This document shows, piece by piece, positions 1 to 8,327 of a stretch of 64,000 nucleotides of DNA. Position 1 is the first letter of the stretch; every line of letters starts with the position of its first letter. The notes beneath the pieces are model-generated. The model ran no database searches, was not told the DNA's origin, and saw only the letters and a program-made list of their open reading frames with translations. Origin of the DNA: Lysobacterales bacterium (GTDB lineage: Bacteria; Pseudomonadota; Gammaproteobacteria; Xanthomonadales; SZUA-38); assembly GCA_028285525.1 (NCBI GenBank), contig JANQOZ010000026.1, positions 62,001 to 126,000 on the forward strand, read 5' to 3'. Made by a program: the position numbers and the translations under genes.

Positions 1-3000
1 GTCCGACAACGTTCGGCACCTCTTGTGGCTGGCCAGCGATAAGAACAAACCGCTGCAGCGCAAACGCGCCATCGTCGTCTACCACCCGAGCCGTCACCGG
101 TACGCTGGCCGCTGCGTCCGGCGTCCAGCGGATCAGGCCGATATCAGGCTCGATGGTCATCCCAGGCGGACTTTCCTGCAGGGAGAAGACCAGCGGATCG
201 AAGTCGATATCCCTCGCCTGAACCGCGTAGAGGTATTCGAAGCCAACCGTTGCCGTCGTGTCCGCGGTGGAGATGATCTCGGGTGCGGTATTCGGCGGCA
301 GGAGGTCAATAAAAACCGTCGCTTCGGCGACGAGCTCGCCGTCCGACACGCGGTAGATGAAGCGGTCCGCACGACTCTCATCATCCGGCATAAAACCCTG
401 CTGCCGGAAGTTGTTGAGTCCGGGCAGCAGCCAGTTGGGGCGCTGCGGCGCGGGCAGCGTGCCGTCTTCGTTGATGTTGCTGACGCTGTAGGCGTGCTGG
501 TTCCAAATTCGTCGGGTCCGTATCCAGTCCTCGTCAGCACCGCCAATGACGCGAACGCCGGTATCGTATTGCCCACCGGCGCGGCCGACATGACCCGGCA
601 GCAGAAGTTCGGCGTGGCCGTCTGCATCAACGTCCGCGATGGTCGGAAACTCGTTGCGGGTAAGCGACGTCATGGGAAAGCGCCACAGCAGGCGCCCGTC
701 AGTTCCGCGAAGGATCAGCAGTTCGTATTCGTCGCGCACGACTACCTCGGGGAAGCCGTCACCCTCAAAATCGAAAATGGTTGAGCCGGTGACTTGTGAG
801 CCGTCAAAGACCGGGGTTCTCCATAGCTCCGTGCCGTCCACCTCAAGGACACGGTAAAAAAGACCCCCTACGACTCCGATCTCGATCTGGCCGTCGAGAT
901 CGAAATCTGCCAGCGTCGGCGCACCCGCGCTTCCAGCCACACTAGGAATAGAATTGATCAGCGTGCCGTCATGCTCGAAGATTCGGATGTCAGTGCGGGT
1001 TACCACAATTTCCGGAAACGGATCATCATCGATGTTGGCAGCCGCAGCGACGCCATTTCTGCTTGAAACGTCCTGCCAGATCAGGGTTCCATCGTGTTCG
1101 AACGCAGCGCCGCCGAAGATCACTTCCAGGTCGCCATCCAGATTCAGATCGATAGCGAAGGGATTGGCAAAGTTGATCGGAAAGTTGGCCTGCCAGAGAA
1201 ACTGGCCGTCAGCATCGAGTACCGCATTTCCGGCGAGGATCTCCACAGTGCCGTCGTTATCAAGATCGGCCAGGTTGATACCGCCGTTATTCAGAAATTC
1301 GATTTCGTCTGAGCGCCATTTCTCCGTCAGGTCATGCTCATAAGCCACCAGACGGCTCGTTGACACGAACTGCCCCGCCGCCTCAGCAGCAATGATTTCC
1401 GGGAAACCATCGCCGTCGATATCGCCGACCCCCACGGTGGTGCCGATGCTGAGCTCCGGCGTCTCCTGAACAAACTCCTCCGCGCCGGTCTCGCCATCGA
1501 GCACAACCAGGTGTCCGTTGATGAACGACTGCGGAGAGTTCAGAGCGGCAGCGCCGAAGATCACCTCAGGCATACCGTCCAGGTCCAGATCGACGACCAT
1601 CGGTGCAGCGTGAACATGCCGGGCCGAACCACCGTTGAACAGCTGTTCGCTGCCCTCGAACGACCACTCGACGGCGGGATTCAGAGAGGTGATGGTTCCG
1701 TCGCCGAAAACGTCCAGCTCGCCAATGGCCCCGCGTGTACCCTGCCAGCTAAGGCCTTCGAAGCGAACAAAACGAACGCCCCCAACGGGTGCGCCTGGGA
1801 CAATTGGCTGTCGCAGCGCCGGCGGCGTCAGGTCAACCGTTCCGCTGTCCCACAGCACCGTAGTCCCGTCCGCCGCCAAAAGCTCAAAGCGGCCGGTCAA
1901 GAAGTTCTCGCCGTTGAGTGAAGCGCCGTCAGCGCTCCCATTCCAGGACCGCGCGCCGGTGAACTGGAGCTCACGCACGGTGACGTCTTCATCGAGTTCC
2001 ACTTCGAGCCACGGCGCCGGGTCCTCGGACTGAGACAGCGGCTGCCAGCGGGTAAAGATCGTCTGGTCAACTGCCCGATCCGCCGTTCGGCGGCCGACGC
2101 CAACCGGAGCAACTTCGCTGCTGAAGCCAACCTGATAGAGCGCCAGCGCGGTCAGCTCCACGTTGCTTGCGGTTTTGGTACCCGGCGGCGGCGGAACGTT
2201 GGGCGTGTAGGTAAAAGCGCCATCGGGCTGGAGCGTCAGCGAGCCGTTTTGCGGGCCTTCTACGAGTTCGACTGTCAGCGCGTCGCGATTCGGGTCACTG
2301 TCGTTATCGAGGATTCCCTCGCCCACCGTCACGCTGAGCGATTCTCCGGTCCGCACGGTGTAGAGATCATCGGCCGCGAGGGGAGCTCCGTTGGCCTCGC
2401 GCACCTCCACCACAAACGTCTCGAAATCGACCAGCTGCTCCTGGTCCTGCACCTGAACCGTGATGTCCTGGAGACCCTCCTGCCCGAGCGCGGGTAGCCA
2501 GCTGATTGCGCCCGTCTGGGAATCGATGTCTGCGCCGCTCGGCGCTGCCAGCAGCGAAAAACTGAGCAGGTCATTGGGGAGATCCGGGTCGCTGGCCGTT
2601 GCGGTTCGGCTGAAGGGCATGCCAACGGTTGCTGTGGTGTCGGCAATGGAATTCAGGGAAGGTGCCCGACCGAGCGGTCGAACGTTGACGGTAAAGGTGA
2701 CCGAGTCAGCCGCGCTGGTGGCGTCCCGGACAAATATCGTGATGGCGTTCGCGCCAAGCTGATCGTCCGCCGGCACCCAGGTCAGAGCACCGGTTTGCGG
2801 ATCGATACCTGCGCCCGTCGGGGCCTGAACCAGAGACCAAAAGAGCAGATCGTTGGGAAGATCGGGATCCGTTGCCTCTGGCAGCAGAGAAACGAGGTCG
2901 CCAACGCGTACGTCGAGATCGTCGATCGCGGTCAGCGTCGGACCATCGTTGGATCCTTCGAAGCTGTTGGCGAAGACGAGATCTTCGCCGGTAGCGCCCG

Positions 3001-3916
3001 CCGGGCTTGCAGTGTTTGAGCTTATAGCGCTGGTGGAGAAGGCTTCTGAGGGTTGCCGGCGCTCCGGCACGCTATCTCCTCGCGTCATGGCCGCAACACA
3101 GTCTGCATCCAGCACGTCGACGATACCGTCGCGGGTACAGTCGGGATCACCAAACCCCGAACCGCGGCCCAGGAGCGAATCAATGATCGCCGGAATATCT
3201 TGCAGGTCGACTACGCCGTCTGCGTTGGCATCCCCGTGGAGCGCGCCCGCAGCCCCTGCCGGAGGGATCGACAAAGTGCTCGCGAAAACCACGCCCGCGA
3301 TCACGATCGCCAGCCCCATACGGCGAGGACCCAGTATCCAGCACGCCACCGCACCAAGCAGTATGGCCAGCAGCAGCAGTCCGACCGGGCTCAGAGTCGG
3401 CACCTGGATGGGCGCCGGCGATCCCTTGCTGACCGTCACGGAGCCTGCGCTTAAGGATACGGGACGGACCCGCCGGCCTGCGCCGTCAACGAGCACAACC
3501 GAATCGACCTCGACAGGGTATTTTGCGGCTTCAGCATCGGGCGCCACTTCGAACCGAACCTCGACCGGCGATCGATTGAGCAGCGTCGACCTGGCGGCAG
3601 TGGTAACCACCAGGCGGAGGCGGCCTGGGCTGACCTCAGCGATATCCAGGCGATGGTCCTGGAGGCCTTTTCCGACCAGCGCCGTGGGCCGGGTCAATGC
3701 ATCCGCGTCGAAAGTCAGGTCGAGTTGAAAAGCTGAGATCGACCGGGCATCGGACAGATCAAGCGACAGGATCGCCTGATCACCGGCCTTCGCTTCAATA
3801 TCTGGAAAAGCAACCGCCGACGCGGCGGCCGTTGATGACCCCGCTCCTAGCGCCAGAGTCAGCGCGACAAAAAAACCTGCGATTCGACTGGCGGCTGAAA
3901 AAACCCAGGTGTCCAT
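1..3916 (-). CDS. Giant secreted cohesin / dockerin / FG-GAP repeat protein, C-terminus beyond window
   Basis: An uninterrupted minus-strand reading frame of 1305 codons starts at ATG 3916 and leaves the window at base 1, so the C-terminus is missing. Order seen: signal peptide (about 1-31); cohesin-like beta domain (about 33-160); an IPTL-like segment starting VPTLSPVGLLLL (about 172) followed by RR; a second hydrophobic helix beginning MGLAIVIAG at 200; a dockerin-like pair of calcium loops (DANADGVVD and DCTRDGIVD, about 226-275); the motif VFANSFEG (about 315); two He_PIG/cadherin-like domains with DPDLPNDLL (about 323-508); a tail-type Ig domain; a discoidin-like region (about 585-740); and at least seven FG-GAP/VCBS-type blades such as DIDGDGFPEI (about 745-1200). 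Families of this kind sit on or outside the cell and bind glycans or partners. The exact ligand cannot be read. The internal signal-peptide-like stretch suggests fusion of two genes. Confidence 0.85.
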   Translation of the reverse strand, partial: MDTWVFSAASRIAGFFVALTLALGAGSSTAAASAVAFPDIEAKAGDQAILSLDLSDARSISAFQLDLTFDADALTRPTALVGKGLQDHRLDIAEVSPGRLRLVVTTAARSTLLNRSPVEVRFEVAPDAEAAKYPVEVDSVVLVDGAGRRVRPVSLSAGSVTVSKGSPAPIQVPTLSPVGLLLLAILLGAVACWILGPRRMGLAIVIAGVVFASTLSIPPAGAAGALHGDANADGVVDLQDIPAIIDSLLGRGSGFGDPDCTRDGIVDVLDADCVAAMTRGDSVPERRQPSEAFSTSAISSNTASPAGATGEDLVFANSFEGSNDGPTLTAIDDLDVRVGDLVSLLPEATDPDLPNDLLFWSLVQAPTGAGIDPQTGALTWVPADDQLGANAITIFVRDATSAADSVTFTVNVRPLGRAPSLNSIADTTATVGMPFSRTATASDPDLPNDLLSFSLLAAPSGADIDSQTGAISWLPALGQEGLQDITVQVQDQEQLVDFETFVVEVREANGAPLAADDLYTVRTGESLSVTVGEGILDNDSDPNRDALTVELVEGPQNGSLTLQPDGAFTYTPNVPPPPGTKTASNVELTALALYQVGFSSEVAPVGVGRRTADRAVDQTIFTRWQPLSQSEDPAPWLEVELDEDVTVRELQFTGARSWNGSADGASLNGENFLTGRFELLAADGTTVLWDSGTVDLTPPALRQPIVPGAPVGGVRFVRFEGLSWQGTRGAIGELDVFGDGTITSLNPAVEWSFEGSEQLFNGGSARHVHAAPMVVDLDLDGMPEVIFGAAALNSPQSFINGHLVVLDGETGAEEFVQETPELSIGTTVGVGDIDGDGFPEIIAAEAAGQFVSTSRLVAYEHDLTEKWRSDEIEFLNNGGINLADLDNDGTVEILAGNAVLDADGQFLWQANFPINFANPFAIDLNLDGDLEVIFGGAAFEHDGTLIWQDVSSRNGVAAAANIDDDPFPEIVVTRTDIRIFEHDGTLINSIPSVAGSAGAPTLADFDLDGQIEIGVVGGLFYRVLEVDGTELWRTPVFDGSQVTGSTIFDFEGDGFPEVVVRDEYELLILRGTDGRLLWRFPMTSLTRNEFPTIADVDADGHAELLLPGHVGRAGGQYDTGVRVIGGADEDWIRTRRIWNQHAYSVSNINEDGTLPAPQRPNWLLPGLNNFRQQGFMPDDESRADRFIYRVSDGELVAEATVFIDLLPPNTAPEIISTADTTATVGFEYLYAVQARDIDFDPLVFSLQESPPGMTIEPDIGLIRWTPDAAASVPVTARVVDDDGAFALQRFVLIAGQPQEVPNVVG

Positions 3917-4251
3917 GCGAGCTAAGTCTCCCTTGCTTACGGGGTTAGATGGTTGAAACCCATTTGCTACCATGGTTTGTGCCTCGCCAACTGTGGCTTT
4001 TGCCGTGACTGAGCAGGAGTTTCGAATCACTGCCGCCGAACGGACTTTTCGAAGCCCCATAGGCCTGCCGGCTAGTTTCTGAAGCGTAAATCCACAAAAA
4101 AGCGGATCACCGAATCATCTCGGAAGCAGCCTGTGGCGCCGCCAGCGAACCCGAGCTGGATTGATCAGGTCCTGACACTTCTTGGCAAAAGCCATCACAC
4201 CTTTGCAGGCAGATCCGTATTCTGAAGGTCCACCTAACGGAGTCAGCCGAT
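3917..4251. other. Divergent intergenic region, 335 bp
   Basis: This stretch separates the leftward giant secreted gene from the rightward Spy-like gene, so it should hold both promoters. No open frame with gene character is visible. On the minus strand, between about 4045 and 3930, there are short words reminiscent of the 3' half of a cyclic-di-GMP-I riboswitch (GCAAAAGCC, then CAAACCATGGTAGC, then GGGTTTCAACCATC). The 5' half is not recognisable, so this is only a weak suspicion. The right end carries CGGAG about 9 bases before the ATG at 4252, a plausible ribosome binding site. Confidence 0.4.
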
Positions 4252-4671
4252 ATGAAGTACACCAACACGATTGTTCTGGCCCTGCTGCTGCAGGTTTTGG
4301 TCGGCATCGAGGCGCAGGCCAGCGATGATCCGGGCGCAGCGTTCCGTGAGTCGTTTGCTCAGACTCAGGAGCGACTGCAGCTCACCGACGAGCAAAAACA
4401 GCAGGTTGAGCCCATTCTGCGAGCCCGTTTCGACGCCTCTCGAAGCGTCATGGAGAAATACGGCATGAGCCCCGACGGTTCTCGCCAAGGCAAGATGGGG
4501 CGCCGGGATATGAGGTCTATGGCCAAAGAGCTTAAGCCAATCCGGGAGAAGGCAGATCAGGAGCTGGCGGAAGTACTGACCGCTGAGCAGCTCGTCGAGT
4601 ACCGGGCCATCCAAGACGAAAACCGTTCGCAGATGCGCGAGCGCATGAAGGCGCGCCGCGGCGGTCGTTAG
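4252..4671 (+). CDS. Spy/CpxP-like periplasmic protein (LTxxQ family)
   Basis: The 139-residue protein has a clear signal peptide (hydrophobic stretch 5-19, cleavage likely after QAS), then a charged, all-helical body. The Spy/CpxP signature appears twice in degenerate form: LQLTDEQKQQV (about 42-52) and LTAEQLVEYRA (about 104-114). Members of the family are periplasmic chaperones or metal-responsive accessory proteins that act on unfolded envelope proteins. The C-terminal tail MRERMKARRGGR is strongly basic. It lies head-on to the broken Omp85 gene, with 36 bp between their ends, so the two are not cotranscribed. Role in folding or envelope stress is inferred from the family; no partner two-component system is adjacent. 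Confidence 0.75.
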   Translation: MKYTNTIVLALLLQVLVGIEAQASDDPGAAFRESFAQTQERLQLTDEQKQQVEPILRARFDASRSVMEKYGMSPDGSRQGKMGRRDMRSMAKELKPIREKADQELAEVLTAEQLVEYRAIQDENRSQMRERMKARRGGR

Positions 4672-4707
4672 CCTCGAACTGAAATCTCTGGGTGGTCAGA
4701 CGCAAGG

Positions 4708-6363
4708 TCAGAAAGTACTTCTGGCCCGGAACAGCACCTGAACCGAGTCGATCGAGGAGTCGCCGTCCAGCGGAAAGGCGAAGTCGATGTGCACAATTCG
4801 GCGGCTGGCCCTGACCGGCGCGATACGCAGGCCAAAACCGACGTCTCGCAGCCAGCCCTGGTTTTCTTCGCCGATCGGGTTATCCCCCCAGGCCCGGCCG
4901 ACGTCCGCGAATACCGCGCCACCGAGGCGAAACAGGCGGAAAGGGTACTTGTTGGTAAACCAGCGCTGTTCCACCGAAAGGACGGCCTTTGAGTCACCGC
5001 CCTGATAGCGCAGCGGATAGCCCCGGAGACCGGTCCGGCCGCCGAGCTCGATCGGGTCGTCGAGATCCAGGTTGTCACCCGCGGTGCCTGATACCTCAAC
5101 AAAAAACGTGCGACGGTCGGACTGACGTCGGTAGTACCGAGCATCGAAGCTAAGCCGCGCGTTGCGCAGGTCGCCGTCCTCCAAACGGGCTCTGCCGTCA
5201 AAGCCCAGCAGCAGCGCTTCACTGTTCAGCGACCCAAAGCCGACGCTGCCGACGGCTGAAGCGACCCAGGCATCGCGGTCGGCGCCCAGCGATGTGCTCG
5301 CGTACCCCAGACTGGCGGCGAAGCGCGCGCCGAGCAATACGTCCTCGGTCCGGCCCATTACGTTGACGTTCTCAGCCTTCTCGAAGTCGTCCTCCAGAAT
5401 CTCCAGACCGATAAACGGATAGCGCAGGTTGCGATCCGTCGGAATGACGGTAACCCGGTCTGGGTCGGGGTCCAGCGGCGCGGAGAAGCGGTTGTCATCG
5501 TGAATATAGCCGGCCGTCCAGCGACGCACCCACCCGTTGCGTAAACCAGAGGACCAGCCGCCGTAGATTCAGTGGAAGTCGCGCTGATGGCGAAATTCAG
5601 CGCTCTCTTCACCGAGGCTGTAGAGCGGCGTGACGCGATCGTCGGTGGACAATCGAATGCCGGCCGACCATCGCGCGTCCAGCGCGGGAAACGGCCGCTC
5701 CAGCGAGACGAGCGCCGAGTCACCGTCCGAGTTATCCGCCGCTCGAACCAGCAGCCCCCACCAGCCGTGGTTGAGGGTCCGGTCCTCAAACTCCAGCTGG
5801 ATGGAGACGCGGCCCACGTTGCTCAGGTACCGAGCCCGGAGAAACTGCCCGTTGCCTAGCAGGTTGACCTCCTCGCCTCCCAGACTCACCCGGTTTTCCC
5901 CCCCGCTGCGCGAAAACGAAGCCTTGGGGGTGAGAGACCAGACGTCTTCGGTCACGACCTCGATATCCACCATGCCGTTTTCAAAGGCGATCGGCCTGAC
6001 CGTTGCGTCGATCAAGAACTCGTTGCGCCTCAGAATCCGCTCGGTCTCCTCCAGCAGCCGCGCGTCAAAGCGGTCGCCCGGTTGAAAAAGCAGCTGCCCC
6101 CGAACAACCTCCTCTCGCGTAACAACGTGCAGCCGATTGGCCAGACGATACAGAGGCCGATCTTCTTTCGGATCTTCGAGGTTGAAAACGTTCTGCCGAT
6201 CCAGAACCACTTCACGGATGATGGCGCCGGAAGCCTCGATGGCCTCGGGGTCCAGCAGGGAGGGTGCTGCCCGAGCCAGGGACGCGAGAAAGATGAGGCC
6301 AAGCAGAAACGCTGACCAAAGCCGGGTATGAGCAAGCAGGCTGAACTGTGCTTTTACCACCAC
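4708..6363 (-). pseudogene. Omp85/BamA-superfamily outer-membrane protein interrupted by one in-frame TGA
   Basis: Two stretches of 264 and 273 codons lie in the same frame. They are separated only by a TGA at 5571-5569 and 13 sense codons, so reading through gives about 551 residues. The N-terminal part (GTG start near 6363; hydrophobic signal LLGLIFLASLARA) holds a POTRA-like segment ending ...VDIEVVTEDVW (about 70-135). The C-terminal part is a 16-strand-type barrel with the Omp85 loop-6 signature GLRGYPLRY, and ends in aromatic-rich ...VLFRARSTF. The family inserts or secretes proteins at the outer membrane. Flanking codons keep protein-like composition and there is no frameshift, so the lesion is a single nonsense change, recent or a sequencing error. 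An internal GTG at 5529 could restart only an untargeted barrel half. True BamA is presumably elsewhere. Confidence 0.75.
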
Positions 6364-6590
6364 GCTCTAACGCTACAACGACACACGTGAAATCAAGGTT
6401 AACCCAGCGAACCTGACCCGCAGCTGAAGCCCGGCGGCCGGTGCGCTGATCTTTCCCTGCATTGTCAACAGGTGATCACTAGCGTTGGCTGTCGGTTTAA
6501 CGAGGCGACCGGCGCCCCAAACCCTGTTTTCGGAAATGTTAAGGTAATCCGCAGATTACGAGAGTCTCAGTTTTTAACGGGTGGCTGGTG

Positions 6591-7406
6591 ATGACGAGCA
6601 GATTTTTCCGAATCGTTTTACTGATTTTAGTTGCGGGTCCGGCGTTTGCTGCGCCCACGGTCCTGGTGACCGGTTCCAACCGCGGCATCGGCCTGGAGTT
6701 CGTCAAGCAATACGCTGAGCAGGGCGCAACGGTGTTTGCAACCTGTCGAACGCCGGCATCCGCGGACGACCTGCAGCAACTGGCCAAAGCCCACGAAAAT
6801 ATCCGGATCCTGCAGCTTGATGTCACCAGCGCGGACCAGATGGCCGCGCTCAAGCAAACGCTCGACGGTGCACCGATCGATATCCTGATCAACAACGCGG
6901 CGCTGGTTGAGTTCAGCCCCCGGCAGGAATTCGGTCAGGTTGACTACGAGTTCGTCAGCGCGATGATCAACGTAAACGCCCTGGGGCCGCTGAGAGTGGC
7001 GGAGGCGCTGGTGGCCAACGTGGCCGCGAGCGACCAGAAAAAGCTCATCAACATCACCAGCAGCGCCGGCTCAATCGGGCGAACCCGACCGGGTTTTCTC
7101 GGCTATCGGGCGAGCAAGGCGACGCTCAACAGCATCATGTACAACCTGTCTATGCAGCTCGCTCAGCGCGACATCCTCGTTGGCTTGATCAACCCGGGCA
7201 ACGTCGACACGCGAGGCGTGCTGGACATGACCCCGGAGACAGCCCCGCCCGAGTTTCAGATGGCGGTCAAAATGGTGGCTGAAGGAAAGCTCAAGCCGCA
7301 GCGTACTCCCGATGCCGTCAAGAACCTGATCAGCATCATCGACGGCATGTCGAAGGAGGACTCGGGCCGCTTCATCGACTACACCGGCGAGACTTTGCCC
7401 TGGTAG
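6591..7406 (+). CDS. Short-chain dehydrogenase/reductase with an N-terminal signal peptide
   Basis: A classical SDR of 271 residues. The Rossmann glycine motif TGSNRGIG lies near residue 27, NNAALV stands in for the NNAG motif, the catalytic Ser falls in ITSSAGS, and Tyr/Lys fall in GYRASK. It should carry out NAD(P)-dependent oxidation or reduction of an alcohol or carbonyl; the substrate is unknown. The oddity is at the front: RFFRIVLLILVAGPAFAAP reads as a cleavable signal peptide ending just before the first beta strand of the fold, which is unusual for a pyridine-nucleotide enzyme. An in-frame GTG lies immediately before the chosen ATG; no strong ribosome binding site decides between them. 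It stands alone, convergent with the GH16 gene. Confidence 0.8.
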   Translation: MTSRFFRIVLLILVAGPAFAAPTVLVTGSNRGIGLEFVKQYAEQGATVFATCRTPASADDLQQLAKAHENIRILQLDVTSADQMAALKQTLDGAPIDILINNAALVEFSPRQEFGQVDYEFVSAMINVNALGPLRVAEALVANVAASDQKKLINITSSAGSIGRTRPGFLGYRASKATLNSIMYNLSMQLAQRDILVGLINPGNVDTRGVLDMTPETAPPEFQMAVKMVAEGKLKPQRTPDAVKNLISIIDGMSKEDSGRFIDYTGETLPW

Positions 7407-7422
7407 CCGCAGGGCTAGACCG

Positions 7423-8268
7423 CTATGGAGTGGGGACGAGGCGCTCGTGCCTGACCCAATCCACCTCCATCTCCCACTGCCGAACGCTCATGGACGATGC
7501 GTTGATTTTGGCGAAGTTAAGGACCGCGAACATCGGTTCTGGAAGGTTGGCCGCCTCGCCCGGGAGCCGGTAAACCTCAGCACCGTCCAGGCGAAACACC
7601 AGATCTTCGCCTAACCACTCAACCGAATACTCGTGATACTCGGCAAGATCGGCGCCCTGGACCAGCATCTTCGACTGCCAGTCTCCACCTCCGCAATAGC
7701 CGAGGCTCTGTATGGCTCGTGCCGCATAGTGGTCCGGACCGCCGTCGGAATGATGTTCAAAAATGTCGATCTCACCTGATCCTCGAACCGGCCAGCAGAC
7801 GTTTTCATTCGGCTCTTCGACCGGCGGTTCGTTGTTGAGCGCGCCGAGCAGCCACCAGGCGGGAAACATCCCGGGCTGCCCGCTGTCTTTGACCCGAAGC
7901 CGCGCGGTCCAGCGCCCGCGGGCGAACTCCACGCGGTTCTTTGAGGCAATACGGCCGGCCGCGTAGCGGCTGGGCGGATGCTGTACACCCTGCTTGTTCC
8001 AGTTGAAGCAGGTCCGAGGTTCGCCCAGATCCACAACGCGCAGGATCAGCGTGCCGTTGCTCACCTCGCGGGTGCCGAACTGCCCTTCCCGGACATAGCA
8101 CTGGTCCTCGTCGTTCACCCACAGCAGCTGGTCCTGCCAGTGTTCGTGATTGAACGTATCAAAGTTATCGAAGAAATCGACCTCCCAGGCTGCGGGCTGT
8201 TGAGCCAACACATCAGCACCAGAAAGCCAAAGCAGGTTCAGAACAAAAATGTGTAATGCGCGGATCAT
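7423..8268 (-). CDS. Secreted glycoside hydrolase family 16 (beta-glucanase type)
   Basis: From ATG 8268 the product is 281 residues, with a signal peptide (LHIFVLNLLWLSGADVLAQ) and one GH16 jelly-roll domain. The catalytic E-x-D-x-x-E signature is present as GEIDIFEH, and the usual upstream tryptophan-rich cleft is seen as PAWWLLG. GH16 enzymes cleave beta-1,3/1,4-glucans, agar or carrageenan; the sequence alone does not fix the polysaccharide, though a laminarinase-like role is common in marine bacteria. The frame extends upstream to 8412, but that would overlap the preceding gene and place a non-signal stretch before the hydrophobic segment, so ATG 8268 is preferred. It follows the TPR-glycosyltransferase by 59 bp and may be the last gene of that operon. 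Confidence 0.88.
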   Translation of the reverse strand: MIRALHIFVLNLLWLSGADVLAQQPAAWEVDFFDNFDTFNHEHWQDQLLWVNDEDQCYVREGQFGTREVSNGTLILRVVDLGEPRTCFNWNKQGVQHPPSRYAAGRIASKNRVEFARGRWTARLRVKDSGQPGMFPAWWLLGALNNEPPVEEPNENVCWPVRGSGEIDIFEHHSDGGPDHYAARAIQSLGYCGGGDWQSKMLVQGADLAEYHEYSVEWLGEDLVFRLDGAEVYRLPGEAANLPEPMFAVLNFAKINASSMSVRQWEMEVDWVRHERLVPTP

Positions 8269-8327
8269 GACAAAGCCCTGGCCAAAAGCACGCCATTCAC
8301 CGGTCGATCGAGAGCTGCATAGCTGGC

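Noticed and set aside
2853-3728. 291-codon plus-strand open frame
   Set aside because: It is antisense to the dockerin/cohesin part of the giant secreted protein. Composition is Ser/Arg/Pro rich without motif.
1-3916. Cellulosome component because of cohesin- and dockerin-like parts
   Set aside because: Both parts lie on one protein and no carbohydrate-active dockerin partner is seen. Such domains are common in non-cellulosomal surface proteins.
5569-5571. TGA as a selenocysteine codon
   Set aside because: The product is an outer-membrane barrel with no redox function, and no convincing selenocysteine-type hairpin follows. A nonsense mutation or error is simpler.
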